64,000 nucleotides of DNA from an uncultured Porticoccus sp. (GCF_913061305.1 NZ_CAJXST010000004.1:186001-250000), one strand, 5' to 3'; positions 10,802 through 20,616 are shown, counted from the first letter of the stretch. Program-made: numbers and translations. Notes: generated by a model from the sequence alone, not told the origin.

Positions 10802-10841
10802 GGTCAGCCTCTTGTTCAGGACTCAATAAAAGACTAGTGAT

Positions 10842-12695
10842 ATGAACCGTTATCCGTTATGGAAATACCTGCTGATTCTCTTTGTCGTCTCGTTGGGAGT
10901 GGTGTATGCCCTGCCCAATCTGTACGTGCCTGATCCGGCTGTACAGGTTTCCGGACAGAGTAGTGCGACCGTGGTCGATCAGCAGTTGCTGGATCAGATG
11001 GAGCAGGCTCTCAAGGATGAGGGTATCGAGTATTTCGGTGCAGAGAGCACGGGTGAAAACGCCCTCATTCGCCTGAAGGAGCGGGATCAGCAGTTGCCGG
11101 CCAAACGGGTCATTCAGCGGGCTCTCGGTTCCAATTATGTGGTGGCGCTTAACCTCGCACCCACAACCCCGGAGTGGCTTGCTGCGCTGGGGGCGCAACC
11201 GATGAAGCTCGGGCTCGACCTCAGTGGTGGCGTGCATTTCCTGCTGGAGGTCAATATTGACGAGGCGGTTGGCAAGCGGATGGAATCTTCGGTTCGGGAG
11301 ATACGCGGTGCCATGCGTGAGCAGAAACTGCGCTACCACACGGTGAAGCTGGAGGAGGGGACGATTGTCAGCAAATTCCGCACTGAAGAAGAGCGGGATG
11401 AGGCGAACCAGATTCTCCGTCGCGACTTCCGCGATCTTACCACGCAGCTCACTACGGACGGCGGTTTGTTCACTATCCGCTCCAATATGTCGGAATCTGC
11501 GATCAGGGAAGTTGAGGATTACGCACTGAACCAGAACCTGGTGACCCTGAGAAACCGGGTTAATGAACTGGGGGTGTCCGAGCCCATCGTTCAGCGTCAG
11601 GGTCGCAACCGTGTAATGGTCGAGCTGCCCGGGGTTCAGGATACGGCTGAGGCGAAGCGGATTATCGGCAAGACAGCCAATCTTGAGTTCCGTCTTGAGG
11701 CCGAAGAACAGAACGTGGTCACGGCAGAAAAATTTGAATTTCTGAATGACAAATCCCGTTTTCCCGATGCCTGGCTGGAACGTACGGTGGTGATAACTGG
11801 CGACCATGTCTCGAACGCGACAGCCTCCTTTGATGAAAATGGCTTTCCGCAGGTGAATATCACGCTGGACAGTGATGGTGGCGCCCGTATGCATCGGGTT
11901 TCCCGCAAAAATATCGATCGTCGCCTGGGTGTGCTGTTTATCGAGTACAAGACCAACACGACCTATACCACCAATGAAAAGGGCGAACAGGTTGCGACGT
12001 CCGAGCGCTACGTCGAAAAGAAAATTATCAGTCTGGCCACCATTCGCAGTGCACTGGGCAAAACCTTCCGCATTACCGGTCTTGATAATCCCCGTGAGTC
12101 CTCGGAGCTGGCACTGCTGCTCCGTGCCGGCGGCCTGGCGGCACCCATGTATTTTGTAGAAGAGAGAACCATCGGTCCTTCGCTGGGCGCCGAGAATATT
12201 GCTCTGGGGGTTAAATCGGTCACCATCGGTATGGCGATGGTGCTGCTCTTTATGCTGGCCTACTACCGCGTCTTCGGCATCTTTGCCAATGTGGCGCTGG
12301 CTCTCAACCTGGTCATCATGGTTGCGGTTATGTCATTGTTGAGTGCAACCCTGACCCTCCCGGGTATCGCGGGTATCGTGCTGACGGTGGGGATGGCAGT
12401 GGATGCCAATGTGCTGATTTTTTCCCGAATCAGGGAGGAACTGGCCAACGGCCTGCCACCCCAGTCGGCCATCAATGCCGGCTATGACCGGGCTTTTGTC
12501 TCGATTCTGGATGCCAACCTGACGACCCTGATTGTGGCGGTGATTTTATACGCCGTTGGTTCCGGGCCGGTGCAGGGCTTCGCAGTCACCCTGTCGATCG
12601 GTATTTTGACATCGATGTTCACCGCAATTCTGGGTACCAGAGCGCTGGTCAATCTGGTCTATGGTGGCCGTACCATTAACAAAGTCTGGATTTAG
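10842..12695 (+). CDS. secD: Protein translocase subunit SecD
   Basis: 617-residue inner-membrane protein that, with SecF, uses the proton (or, in some marine species, sodium) motive force to complete protein translocation through SecYEG. Membrane helix 1 is at about 8-27. The large periplasmic P1 region follows and carries GLDLSGG at 124-130 and the LVTLRNRVNELGVSEP motif. A cluster of five membrane helices begins near residue 455 and includes GMAVDANVLIF with its conserved Asp. It is full length and lies nine bases before secF. Confidence 0.97.
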   Translation: MNRYPLWKYLLILFVVSLGVVYALPNLYVPDPAVQVSGQSSATVVDQQLLDQMEQALKDEGIEYFGAESTGENALIRLKERDQQLPAKRVIQRALGSNYVVALNLAPTTPEWLAALGAQPMKLGLDLSGGVHFLLEVNIDEAVGKRMESSVREIRGAMREQKLRYHTVKLEEGTIVSKFRTEEERDEANQILRRDFRDLTTQLTTDGGLFTIRSNMSESAIREVEDYALNQNLVTLRNRVNELGVSEPIVQRQGRNRVMVELPGVQDTAEAKRIIGKTANLEFRLEAEEQNVVTAEKFEFLNDKSRFPDAWLERTVVITGDHVSNATASFDENGFPQVNITLDSDGGARMHRVSRKNIDRRLGVLFIEYKTNTTYTTNEKGEQVATSERYVEKKIISLATIRSALGKTFRITGLDNPRESSELALLLRAGGLAAPMYFVEERTIGPSLGAENIALGVKSVTIGMAMVLLFMLAYYRVFGIFANVALALNLVIMVAVMSLLSATLTLPGIAGIVLTVGMAVDANVLIFSRIREELANGLPPQSAINAGYDRAFVSILDANLTTLIVAVILYAVGSGPVQGFAVTLSIGILTSMFTAILGTRALVNLVYGGRTINKVWI

Positions 12696-12704
12696 GAGCT
12701 CACC

Positions 12705-13625
12705 ATGACAACGCTACGTGTTATTGATTTCATGGGTCAGCGCAAATTGGCGGCGATCATCTCCATTTTATTGGTGTTGGGTTCGCTGGTTTCCCTGTCG
12801 GTGAAAGGCATCGTGCTGGGTCTTGATTTCACCGGAGGCACCCAGATAGAGGTGGGCTATCCAGAGCCGGCAGATTTATCAGTGATTCGCGCACAGCTGA
12901 CTGAGAGCGGCTTTGAAAACCCCACTGTGATCTATTTTGGTTCCGAGAGTGACGTGCTGATCCGTTTGCAGGGTGAACCGGCAGCCGGCTTGTCCGATGA
13001 GGTGTTTGCTGCGCTGAAAAATAACACCGACAGCGAGATTGAAATGCGCCGGGTGGACTATGTGGGCCCCCAGGTGGGCGATGAGCTCCGCGAAGATGGC
13101 GGTCTGGGCATGCTGGCTGCGCTGGCCGTGGTGATGCTCTATGTGGCCATCCGGTTTCAATACAAGTTTTCCATTGGTGCTGTTCTTGCGCTGGTTCACG
13201 ATGTGATTATCACGCTCGGGTTTTTCTCGATCACTGGCCTGGAATTTGATCTCACAGTGCTGGCGGCGGTGCTCGCCGTGATCGGTTACTCCCTGAATGA
13301 CACGATTGTCGTGTTTGACCGAATACGGGAAAATTTTCGCCTGTTGCGAACGGCAGAGGCAAAAGAGGTCATTAATGAATCCCTGACACAATCGTTGCAG
13401 CGGACATTGCTTACCTCTCTGACAACCATTTTTGTGCTGGTGGCGCTGTTTGTTTTTGGCGGTGAGCTGATTCACAATTTTGCGATTGCACTGATTGTGG
13501 GTGTGGTAATCGGTACGTACTCCTCCATCTATGTGGCGTCAAATATGCTCATGGCTCTACGGATGACCAGAGAGAACCTACTGCCGCCCGAGAAGGAAGG
13601 AGAGGAGTTCGATGGGATGCCATAG
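12705..13625 (+). CDS. secF: Protein translocase subunit SecF
   Basis: 306 residues, partner of SecD. One N-terminal membrane helix (about 15-33) is followed by the SecF motif GLDFTGGTQIEV at 39-50, a periplasmic domain to about 125, then five helices with GYSLNDTIVVFDRIREN, which holds the conserved ion-pathway Asp. GGAGCTCACC precedes the ATG. It completes the secDF operon; the next gene (csp) lies 160 bases downstream behind its own leader. Confidence 0.97.
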   Translation: MTTLRVIDFMGQRKLAAIISILLVLGSLVSLSVKGIVLGLDFTGGTQIEVGYPEPADLSVIRAQLTESGFENPTVIYFGSESDVLIRLQGEPAAGLSDEVFAALKNNTDSEIEMRRVDYVGPQVGDELREDGGLGMLAALAVVMLYVAIRFQYKFSIGAVLALVHDVIITLGFFSITGLEFDLTVLAAVLAVIGYSLNDTIVVFDRIRENFRLLRTAEAKEVINESLTQSLQRTLLTSLTTIFVLVALFVFGGELIHNFAIALIVGVVIGTYSSIYVASNMLMALRMTRENLLPPEKEGEEFDGMP

Positions 13626-13747
13626 GATTTCTTCACGATGACGTGCGCTGTACTTGAGGGATATGTCAAGGTATTTTTGCTTGCGCGTTTTTGTAAGCCG
13701 TTTTAAAGTGGGAATTGCGGGTCTTTGGCTGCCCGTATATTTACACC

Positions 13748-13763
13748 GCCAACCGAGGTTGGC
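13748..13763 (+). promoter_or_regulatory. Leader hairpin upstream of the cold-shock gene
   Basis: GCCAACC-GA-GGTTGGC forms a 6-7 bp stem 22 bases before the csp start, followed by a small TAAG-TG-CTTA dyad abutting the ribosome binding site GAGG. Structured 5' leaders are known to make csp mRNAs temperature responsive; that this one does so is inference. Confidence 0.35.
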
Positions 13764-13785
13764 ACTAAGTGCTTACGAGGATTTT

Positions 13786-13998
13786 ATGTCAGATTTAGTT
13801 ACCGGTACCGTTAAGTGGTTCAATGAAGAAAAAGGGTATGGCTTTCTTGCGCAGGAGGGTGGCAAGGACGTCTTTGTACATTTCAGTGCTATTAACGGTA
13901 CAGGCCGTCGCACACTTTATGAAGGGCAGCAGGTTTCTTTCGAAGTGACCGACGGTCAGAAAGGCCCGCAGGCACAAAACGTGACTGTTGTTGCCTGA
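13786..13998 (+). CDS. Cold-shock domain protein (CspA family)
   Basis: 70 residues, the normal size of a single cold-shock domain. This OB-fold RNA chaperone carries RNP1 (KGYGFL, about 20-25) and RNP2 (VFVHF, about 33-37), and begins with the usual [11 protein letters not shown]. The frame extends upstream, but GAGG seven bases before the ATG at 13786 and family length fix the start. The roughly 160-nt leader after secF suggests an independent transcript, and a strong terminator follows. Whether it is cold-induced cannot be told from the protein. Confidence 0.95.
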   Translation: MSDLVTGTVKWFNEEKGYGFLAQEGGKDVFVHFSAINGTGRRTLYEGQQVSFEVTDGQKGPQAQNVTVVA

Positions 13999-14022
13999 GG
14001 CAAATGCCTGAGTTTAACCAAT

Positions 14023-14052
14023 AAAAATGCCAGCATTAGCTGGCATTTTTTT
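14023..14052 (+). terminator. Terminator of the cold-shock gene (bidirectional)
   Basis: AAAAATGCCAGC and GCTGGCATTTTT form a perfect 12-bp stem with a 4-nt loop, ending in a run of seven T on the plus strand. The A-run on the other side allows it to serve the converging transglycosylase gene too. Confidence 0.92.
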
Positions 14053-14128
14053 GTGTTTTCGTTGCAGATGGTCATCACAGGGGTTTTTCGTTTGAAATAA
14101 CCCTGTAGTGCTGTTTGCGCGTTTGCTT

Positions 14129-14710
14129 TTAGCGCCAGTTATCCCAGGCCAGCATGACTCTCTCTGGGTACCAGGTTTTACCATAGCTGCCGTTATAGCG
14201 GGCGAGCGCCAGCGCGAGATCGCCATTTTCCTTGTCCAGATAATACTTGAGAATGGTGCAGCCATAGCGCAGATTGGTATCGATGTTGATCAGATTGTCG
14301 TCCGCCCGGCCGATTTCGTGCTTCCAGAAGGGCATGACCTGCATCATACCCTGAGCGCCGGCACTGGAGACCGCGTAGGAGTCAAAGTGACTCTCCACCT
14401 GAATGACCGCGAGCACCACTTCCGGTGACAGTTCTGCCCGCGTGGCGGCCTGATGGATTTTACGCAGCAGATCGAGTCGCTCTTCGCTGTCAGGAATGTA
14501 CCGGGCAAGCTGGGTGGATTTTGCCATCAGCCATACCTCGGCATCGAAACGATCCTCAAAGCTGTCGGCCTGTTCCACGGTCTTTTTCAGCAGGCTCAGC
14601 AGAGCCTGATCCACTTCCTGCACATCGCCCGCGAGAGAAACACTCAGCCAGAGAGCGGTGCTCGTCAGTGTCAGCCATCGCGCGATCATCTGGCCGACCG
14701 AGGCGCTCAT
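14129..14710 (-). CDS. Lytic murein transglycosylase (SLT domain)
   Basis: 193 residues. A signal peptide (about 1-28, ending ...SVSLAG) leads to a helical linker and a C-terminal goose-type lysozyme-like SLT domain (about 85-185). The catalytic Glu is in [14 protein letters not shown], followed by the family motif [10 protein letters not shown] and, later, ARYNGS. It cleaves peptidoglycan with formation of 1,6-anhydromuramic acid in the periplasm. The start overlaps the proS stop by four bases, so its expression is tied to a tRNA synthetase gene. Confidence 0.9.
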   Translation of the reverse strand: MSASVGQMIARWLTLTSTALWLSVSLAGDVQEVDQALLSLLKKTVEQADSFEDRFDAEVWLMAKSTQLARYIPDSEERLDLLRKIHQAATRAELSPEVVLAVIQVESHFDSYAVSSAGAQGMMQVMPFWKHEIGRADDNLINIDTNLRYGCTILKYYLDKENGDLALALARYNGSYGKTWYPERVMLAWDNWR

Positions 14711-16428
14711 CCGAGGGCCTGTGCCAGAAATTCAGGCAACTCCGTTACCGCGATTTGGCAGCTTTCCCCGCTGCGACGGTTGTAATATTCCACCTGACCC
14801 TGTTCAAGCCCGCGGTCACCCACGACGATGCGGTGAGGAATGCCCATTAATTCGATATCTGCCAGCATGACCCCTAACCGGGCTTTCTCTTCATCCATTA
14901 ACAGTACGTCAAAACCTGCCTGTTGCAGATCGGAATAGAGTGTTTCGCAGGCATCGCGAACCGGTTCGGACTTGTGTAGATTGATCGGCACCACCGCGAC
15001 CTGGAACGGGGCCAGGGCATCGGGCCAGATGATGCCTTTTTCGTCATGATTCTGCTCGATGGCAGCGGCCACAACGCGGCTTACGCCAATACCGTAGCAG
15101 CCCATCAACATGACCTGCTCGCGGCCTTCTTCATTGAGTACCCGGGCGTTCATGGCCTCACTGTATTTGGTGCCCAATTGAAAAATATGCCCCACTTCAA
15201 TGCCGCGTTTGATCTCCAGTGTGCCCTGGCCGTCGGGACTGGCGTCGCCGGGGACCACATTGCGAATGTCCTCGACTTGCAGCGGCGGGCAGTCCCTCTC
15301 CCAGTTGACACCGGTGAGATGGTAATCATCGCGGTTGGCACCACAGACAAAATCTGCCAGATGGGCCGCGCTGCGATCCACAATGGTCGGAATGCTGAGC
15401 GCTACCGGACCAATGGATCCCACAGAACATCCCAGTATGGCTTTTACCTGAGCTTCGCTGGCAAAGGTCAGTGGTGATGCCACGCCCTGCAGTTTCTCGG
15501 CCTTGATAGCGTTGAGTTCGTGGTCGCCACGCAGCACCAGTGCCACCAGTGCGGTGGTGTTTTGGTCGGGTTCTCCCAGCACGATCAGGGTTTTTGCGAT
15601 CTGCTCAGGTTTTACCCCGAGAAACCGGCTGACCTGTTCAATGCTGTGCTGGCCCGGGGTGGCCACTTCCTGCATGTCTGTCGATGCAGTTGGCCGACTG
15701 CCGGTCGGAGCCATGGCTTCGGCCATTTCCACGTTGGCGGCATAGTCGCTGGCGTTGGAGAAGGCGATATCGTCCTCGCCGGAGGCCGCCAGCACATGAA
15801 ATTCATGGGAGTGGTTGCCGCCAATGCTGCCGGTATCCGCCAGGACGGGCCTGAAGTCGAGGCCGAGACGGCTGAAAATAGTGGTGTAAGCCGCGTGCAT
15901 GGTGTCATAGGTCTGCTGCAGGCTGGCCTGATTCGCATGAAAGGAGTAGGCATCTTTCATCAGAAATTCCCGTGCGCGCATGATGCCAAAGCGGGGGCGG
16001 ATTTCATCCCGGAATTTGGTCTGAATCTGATAGAAATTGGCGGGCAGTTGCTTGTAACTGCGCAGCTGGTTGCGGACCAGGTCGGTAATGACTTCCTCGT
16101 GGGTCGGGCCGAGGCAGAAGGCGCGGTCGTGACGGTCTTTCATTCTCAGCAGTTCCGGCCCGTACTGTTCCCAGCGACCGGACTCCTGCCAGAGTTCCGC
16201 CGGTTGGGTCACCGGCATCAGGACCTCCATGGCGCCGGCCCGGTTCATCTCTTCGCGGACAATGGCCTCCACTTTACGCAGCACCCGCAATCCCAGAGGC
16301 AACCAGTTGTAGAGCCCGGCGGCCAGCTTGCGGATCATGCCGGCGCGAATCATCAATTGATGGCTGATGACTTCGGCATCGGCCGGGGTTTCTTTTTGGG
16401 TAGCGATCAAAAACTGGCTGGCACGCAT
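14707..16428 (-). CDS. proS: Prolyl-tRNA synthetase (bacterial type with editing domain)
   Basis: 573 residues, the length of the bacterial form. Class II core with TxE-type motif ([12 protein letters not shown], about 108-119), followed by motif 2 ([17 protein letters not shown]). The INS editing domain that removes mischarged alanine lies between motifs 2 and 3 (about 225-380). The C-terminal anticodon domain contains [10 protein letters not shown]. It is charged with making Pro-tRNA. The ATG is 85 bases from the divergent HIT gene. The downstream transglycosylase gene overlaps it. Confidence 0.97.
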   Translation of the reverse strand: MRASQFLIATQKETPADAEVISHQLMIRAGMIRKLAAGLYNWLPLGLRVLRKVEAIVREEMNRAGAMEVLMPVTQPAELWQESGRWEQYGPELLRMKDRHDRAFCLGPTHEEVITDLVRNQLRSYKQLPANFYQIQTKFRDEIRPRFGIMRAREFLMKDAYSFHANQASLQQTYDTMHAAYTTIFSRLGLDFRPVLADTGSIGGNHSHEFHVLAASGEDDIAFSNASDYAANVEMAEAMAPTGSRPTASTDMQEVATPGQHSIEQVSRFLGVKPEQIAKTLIVLGEPDQNTTALVALVLRGDHELNAIKAEKLQGVASPLTFASEAQVKAILGCSVGSIGPVALSIPTIVDRSAAHLADFVCGANRDDYHLTGVNWERDCPPLQVEDIRNVVPGDASPDGQGTLEIKRGIEVGHIFQLGTKYSEAMNARVLNEEGREQVMLMGCYGIGVSRVVAAAIEQNHDEKGIIWPDALAPFQVAVVPINLHKSEPVRDACETLYSDLQQAGFDVLLMDEEKARLGVMLADIELMGIPHRIVVGDRGLEQGQVEYYNRRSGESCQIAVTELPEFLAQALG

Positions 16429-16513
16429 AGTTGATTCTTTGTCTTGGAGGTGAGTGTAAAAACCGCTATTTTACGGTGGAGCCCGCTTTGGGTACAGGAC
16501 AAGAGGTTGTTAA

Positions 16514-16942
16514 ATGTTTGAGCTCGATTCTGCACTGATGGCTGACACGGTAATTATTGGTGACTTTCCGTTGTGCCGGTTGTTGATCCACCGCGATGCC
16601 AATTATCCCTGGTTCATTCTGGTGCCACGGATTGCCGATGTGACGGAAATTTATCATTTGTCAGAGCAGGACCAGTATCAGCTGATTCGCGAATCCTCTC
16701 TGCTGGCGGAGACATTGGTGGATGTGTTCTCCCCGGATAAGGTCAATATCGCGACCCTGGGCAACCGGGTGGCCCAACTGCATGTGCATCATCTCGCCCG
16801 CTATAAAACGGACGGTGCCTGGCCCGATCCCATTTGGGGACGGCTGCCGGCACAGGGTTATACCGGGGAGTTGCTTGCGGCGCGGGTCGATCCAGTCGTC
16901 AATGTGCTGGTCGGGGACGGCTTCACCGCCCTTCAGAAATAG
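16514..16942 (+). CDS. HIT-domain protein
   Basis: 142 residues of the histidine triad superfamily. The C-terminal triad region reads QLHVHHLARYKTD, with the His residues characteristic of nucleotide-binding HIT folds but only part of the classical H-x-H-x-H-x-x spacing. NIATLGNRVAQ before it corresponds to the substrate-binding strand. AAGAGG precedes the ATG. The family acts on nucleotide phosphoesters; the substrate here is unknown. It is divergent from proS. Confidence 0.85.
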   Translation: MFELDSALMADTVIIGDFPLCRLLIHRDANYPWFILVPRIADVTEIYHLSEQDQYQLIRESSLLAETLVDVFSPDKVNIATLGNRVAQLHVHHLARYKTDGAWPDPIWGRLPAQGYTGELLAARVDPVVNVLVGDGFTALQK

Positions 16943-17027
16943 CCTTTTCGGCAGATTTTTGCGTACTGTGTCGGCCATTGCCCGGATTCAGGCTTTATCC
17001 AATCTTCTAGCCCCCTGGTTACTGGGG

Positions 17028-17033
17028 TATAAT
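17028..17033 (+). promoter_or_regulatory. Consensus -10 element upstream of fmdB-like/aspS genes
   Basis: A perfect TATAAT preceded by GGGG lies 53 bases before the zinc-ribbon gene; no good -35 is present at the expected distance. Likely start of the fmdB-aspS-yebC transcript, but this is tentative. Confidence 0.4.
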
Positions 17034-17086
17034 GCGCCGCTTTTATCAGGGGCGTTCTGCCCGCTCTAGAATCAGGGTATTTGGTT

Positions 17087-17371
17087 ATGCCGATTTACAG
17101 TTATCAATGTCAGGCCTGCGGTCATGCGCTGGAGGCACTCCAAAAAATCAGTGACAAACCATTGACGGATTGTCCGGTTTGTCATCAGTCGGAATTGAAA
17201 AAACAGTTGACGGCTGCCGGTTTCCGGCTGAGTGGCAGCGGCTGGTATGAAACGGATTTCAAAAAAGAGAAAAGAAAGAATATTGCCGGCGACCAGCCCT
17301 CGGAAAGCAAGGCAAAGCCAGAAACAAAACCCAAACCCAAAGAGGCTGCCGGTTCCACCCCCGCTGCCTGA
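17087..17371 (+). CDS. FmdB-type zinc ribbon protein
   Basis: 94 residues. The N-terminal 45 residues are the FmdB/CxxC regulatory domain: MPIYSYQCQACGHALE with one C-x-x-C, then DCPVCH with the second, which together bind zinc; the usual SGSGWYETDFK motif follows. The C-terminal third is a charged, Lys/Pro/Glu-rich tail. The function is uncertain; members are small putative regulators. Its position directly upstream of aspS is a frequent gammaproteobacterial arrangement. The ATG at 17087 gives the family's MPIY start. Confidence 0.88.
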   Translation: MPIYSYQCQACGHALEALQKISDKPLTDCPVCHQSELKKQLTAAGFRLSGSGWYETDFKKEKRKNIAGDQPSESKAKPETKPKPKEAAGSTPAA

Positions 17372-17428
17372 ACCAATACCACCGGAAGCCCTGCCCGGCC
17401 TCCATTAGATTAACAACGGGAAGACATA

Positions 17429-19204
17429 ATGCGGACAAGTTATTGTGGTGTGCTCGGCGCCGAACACATTGATCAGGAAGTCACCCTGTGCGGTTGGGTG
17501 GATCGTCGCCGCGACCACGGGGGTGTGATCTTTGTCGATTTGCGCGATCGTGAAGGTATCGTGCAGGTCGTGTTTGACCCGGATTGTGGCGAGCATTTTG
17601 CCCTTGCCGACCGGGTTCGCAGTGAGTATGTGCTGCAGGTGACTGGTCGGGTTCGCGCCAGAACCCCCGAAACCGTCAACCCGGAAATGGCCACTGGTCA
17701 GATTGAAATTTATGGTCTGGCGGTGCAGATACTGAATGCCTCTGAAACGCCGCCTTTCCCGCTGGATCAGCACAACAAGGTGGGCGAGGAAGTGCGGCTC
17801 AAGTACCGCTATCTGGACCTGCGCCGGCCGGAAATGCTCAACAACATGCGGTTTCGCTCCAGGGTGACCAATATTATCCGCAACTTTCTCGATCAACGGG
17901 GGTTTCTGGATATTGAAACCCCGATCCTGACCCGGGCCACGCCGGAGGGCGCCCGCGATTACCTGGTGCCGAGCCGCACCCACGAAGGCAAGTTCTTTGC
18001 GCTGCCGCAGTCGCCACAATTGTTCAAGCAGTTGCTGATGGTGTCGGGGGTGGACCGTTATTACCAGATCGCAAAATGTTTCCGTGACGAAGACCTCCGG
18101 GCCGACCGCCAGCCTGAATTTACCCAGGTTGATGTGGAAATGTCGTTTACCTCGGAAGCGGAGATCATGGCCATCAATGAGGAAATGATCCGCACGGTTT
18201 TCCAGGAGGTGCTCGAGGTGGATCTGGGGGATTTCCCCTCCATGCCTCATAGCGAGGCCATCATGCGCTATGGCAGCGATAAACCGGATTTGCGGATTCC
18301 CCTCGAATTGGTGGAAATCAAGGATCTGATGACAGAAGTGGATTTCAAGGTGTTTTCCGGGCCAGCCAATGATCCAAAGGCTCGTGTCACGGCGTTGAAG
18401 GTACCTGGTGGCAACGAGATCAGTCGCAAGCAGATAGATGATTACACCAGGTTTGTCGGTATTTATGGTGCCCGGGGGCTGGCCTATATCAAGGTCAATA
18501 ACAGGGAAGATCTGGAAGAGGGGCTGCAATCCCCGATCGTCAAGTTTCTGCCGTTGGACGTGCGTGCCGCCATACTCGATCGCACCGCCGCCGAGAATGG
18601 CGACCTGATTTTCTTTGGTGCAGATAACCACCGTGTTGTGACCGAAGCTTTGGGTGCTCTGCGCTGCAAACTCGGTGCAGACCTGAATCTCTACACCTGT
18701 CAGTGGGCGCCGTTGTGGGTGATCGACTTCCCGATGTTTGAAGAAGACGGGGAGGGCGGTTGGACCTCCCTGCATCATCCCTTTACCCGACCGGCCTGCT
18801 CGGTGGAAACGCTTGAGGCCGATCCGGAAAAAGCCCTGTCGATTGCCTACGATATGGTGTTGAACGGCACGGAACTCGGTGGTGGTTCGATTCGTATCCA
18901 CAACCCCGATATGCAGCATGCAGTCTTCAAGGTGCTGGGTATCAGTGAGGCAGAAGCGGACGAAAAATTCGGTTTCCTGATCGACGCCCTGAAATTTGGT
19001 TGTCCACCCCATGGCGGGTTGGCGTTTGGTCTGGACCGGCTGATTATGTTGATGACCGGTAGCCATTCGATTCGCGATGTGATCGCTTTCCCGAAAACCC
19101 AGACTGCGGCCTGCGTCATGACCGATGCGCCGGGCGGGGTTGATAATCGGCAATTGCGTGAACTGAATATTCGTTTGCGGGAGAAAAAACCGGCGGATAG
19201 CTGA
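17429..19204 (+). CDS. aspS: Aspartyl-tRNA synthetase
   Basis: 591 residues. An N-terminal OB-fold anticodon domain (about 1-105) is followed by the class II catalytic core: [23 protein letters not shown] (motif 1 region), [16 protein letters not shown] (motif 2) and [15 protein letters not shown] (motif 3, near the C-terminus). The bacterial GAD insertion domain (about 280-410) is present. GGGAAG precedes the ATG. It charges tRNA-Asp; whether it also makes Asp-tRNA-Asn would need knowledge of gatCAB and asnS elsewhere. Confidence 0.97.
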   Translation: MRTSYCGVLGAEHIDQEVTLCGWVDRRRDHGGVIFVDLRDREGIVQVVFDPDCGEHFALADRVRSEYVLQVTGRVRARTPETVNPEMATGQIEIYGLAVQILNASETPPFPLDQHNKVGEEVRLKYRYLDLRRPEMLNNMRFRSRVTNIIRNFLDQRGFLDIETPILTRATPEGARDYLVPSRTHEGKFFALPQSPQLFKQLLMVSGVDRYYQIAKCFRDEDLRADRQPEFTQVDVEMSFTSEAEIMAINEEMIRTVFQEVLEVDLGDFPSMPHSEAIMRYGSDKPDLRIPLELVEIKDLMTEVDFKVFSGPANDPKARVTALKVPGGNEISRKQIDDYTRFVGIYGARGLAYIKVNNREDLEEGLQSPIVKFLPLDVRAAILDRTAAENGDLIFFGADNHRVVTEALGALRCKLGADLNLYTCQWAPLWVIDFPMFEEDGEGGWTSLHHPFTRPACSVETLEADPEKALSIAYDMVLNGTELGGGSIRIHNPDMQHAVFKVLGISEAEADEKFGFLIDALKFGCPPHGGLAFGLDRLIMLMTGSHSIRDVIAFPKTQTAACVMTDAPGGVDNRQLRELNIRLREKKPADS

Positions 19205-19294
19205 TTTATTCCGCAGTGCGCTGACCGGCGCAACACGATAAAAAACGGCTGTTGGCGAGATGGCCACAGCCCGGCAGTATGGGAGATTTTTGTT

Positions 19295-20041
19295 ATGGCA
19301 GGTCACAGCAAATGGGCCAATATCAAGCACCGCAAGGCAGCACAGGATGCCAAGCGCGGCAAGGTATTCACCAAACTGATTCGCGAGCTGGTTGTGGCTG
19401 CAAAATCCGGTGGGCCTCTGCCGGAGGATAACCCCCGGCTTCGCGCCGCAGTGGACAAAGCGCTCGGTAATAACATGAAGCGCGACACCATTGATAAAGC
19501 CATTGCCAGGGGGGCCGGTGCCGGTGAAGGCGACAATTATGAAGAGGTGACCTACGAGGGTTACGGGGTCGGAGGTATCGCTGTGCTGGTGGACTGTATG
19601 ACGGATAACCGCAATCGTACGGTTTCCGATGTGCGCCACGCATTCACCAAGCGCGGTGGCAATCTGGGCACGGACGGGTCGGTCGCCTACCTGTTTAATC
19701 GTACCGGTCAAATCAGTTATCCCGCCGGGGTTGATGAAAACCGGTTAATCGAAGTTGCCCTGGAAGCGGGCGCAGAAGATGTGGTGACCAATGATGATGG
19801 TTCCATGGATGTGCTCACCGCGTGGGAAGACTTCAGTGCAGTCAAAGAGGCCCTGCAGGGAGCCGGCCTAGAGCCGGAAAGTGCAGAGGTCACCATGCTG
19901 GCATCCATTACTGTGCCCGTTGATCTGGACGGTGCAGAGAAACTGCTGGCGCTGGTGGATCATCTGGAAGATCTGGATGATGTGCAGAATGTATTTACCA
20001 ATGCGGATATTCCTGCGTCGGTGATGGCTGAGCTCGGCTGA
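19295..20041 (+). CDS. YebC/PmpR family protein
   Basis: 248 residues, standard length. It starts [25 protein letters not shown], the hallmark of the family, and keeps [26 protein letters not shown]. Family members have been described as transcriptional regulators (PmpR in Pseudomonas) and more recently as ribosome-associated factors that help translate proline stretches; which applies here is not visible in the sequence. GGGAG precedes the start. It sits between aspS and ruvC as in most gammaproteobacteria. Confidence 0.93.
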   Translation: MAGHSKWANIKHRKAAQDAKRGKVFTKLIRELVVAAKSGGPLPEDNPRLRAAVDKALGNNMKRDTIDKAIARGAGAGEGDNYEEVTYEGYGVGGIAVLVDCMTDNRNRTVSDVRHAFTKRGGNLGTDGSVAYLFNRTGQISYPAGVDENRLIEVALEAGAEDVVTNDDGSMDVLTAWEDFSAVKEALQGAGLEPESAEVTMLASITVPVDLDGAEKLLALVDHLEDLDDVQNVFTNADIPASVMAELG

Positions 20042-20118
20042 TAATCGGTTGGGCCAGAGAGTAAACCCGGGTGTATCCCGATATTGTTAACAGAACGAGT
20101 AATCACAGGAGAGACAGG

Positions 20119-20475
20119 ATGAAAGTACTTCAGAAAACTGACGAGTACACCATTTATCAAAAACGCTCAGGCCGCTATGCCGTTGAAGGCGCCGACAAGA
20201 AGATCATTAATGGTGACGAAAAAGTCAGCATTCTGGTCGCCGCGGGTGTCGTCAAGCAGGCAGTTGCCAAACCCGCGCCGGTAGAAGAGGCGGTTGTTGA
20301 AGAAGCCCCCGCTGAGGAAGCCCCGGCAGAAGCAGCCCCGGCAGAAGAAGCTCCAGCAGAAGAAGCTCCAGCAGAAGAGGTTGTGGCAGAGGCAGCTCCA
20401 GCAGAAGAGGCGCCTGCTGCTGAAACATCCGCAGAAGCAGCTCCCGCTGAATCGGTAGATGAAGAAACCAAATAA
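20119..20475 (+). CDS. Uncharacterised protein with Ala/Glu/Pro repeat tail
   Basis: 118 residues. The first about 50 residues form a compact, mixed-charge domain (MKVLQKTDEYTIYQKRSGRYAV...GADKKIINGDEKV) that looks conserved. From about residue 55 on the chain is low complexity, built of A-E-E-A-P-type pentamers and strongly acidic. No signal peptide or membrane segment is visible. AGGAGAGACAGG precedes the ATG, a strong ribosome binding site, and a strong terminator follows, so it is probably well expressed. I cannot assign a function. It sits between yebC and ruvC. Confidence 0.75.
   Translation: MKVLQKTDEYTIYQKRSGRYAVEGADKKIINGDEKVSILVAAGVVKQAVAKPAPVEEAVVEEAPAEEAPAEAAPAEEAPAEEAPAEEVVAEAAPAEEAPAAETSAEAAPAESVDEETK
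20281..20449 (+). repeat. In-frame imperfect 15-bp repeats (A-E-E-A-P coding)
   Basis: About a dozen degenerate units of GCAGAAGAAGCTCCA type in tandem inside the preceding coding sequence. Two adjacent units are identical at the DNA level, suggesting recent slippage. Confidence 0.8.
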
Positions 20476-20496
20476 AAGTTGTTGCTGTGTGAACGC

Positions 20497-20527
20497 AAAA
20501 AGGCGGCTGGCAACAGCCGCCTTTTTT
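20497..20527 (+). terminator. Rho-independent terminator before ruvC
   Basis: Perfect stem GGCGGCTG / CAGCCGCC with GCAA tetraloop, A-run before and six T after. It lies 22 bases past the repeat-protein stop and separates that transcript from ruvC. Confidence 0.93.
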
Positions 20528-20616
20528 AGTGGGGACAGTGTCGATGGAGCAGGTGGCTCTTGTTTTTTTAAGTGATTAGGATACTGTGACAATATACAGT
20601 ATTTCGGGCGACTCCC

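Noticed and set aside
10857-11894. 345-codon minus-strand frame opposite secD
   Set aside because: secD is full length and clear in the other strand; the translated sequence shows no recognisable domain or start context.
15520-16434. 304-codon plus-strand frame opposite proS
   Set aside because: Antisense shadow of proS with Gly/Val/Ala bias and no motif.
17405-19711. 768-codon open frame on the minus strand opposite aspS and yebC
   Set aside because: It mirrors two unmistakable genes, crosses their intergenic gap, and its translation (His, Arg, Gln-rich, no domain) is typical of an antisense frame kept open by codon bias.
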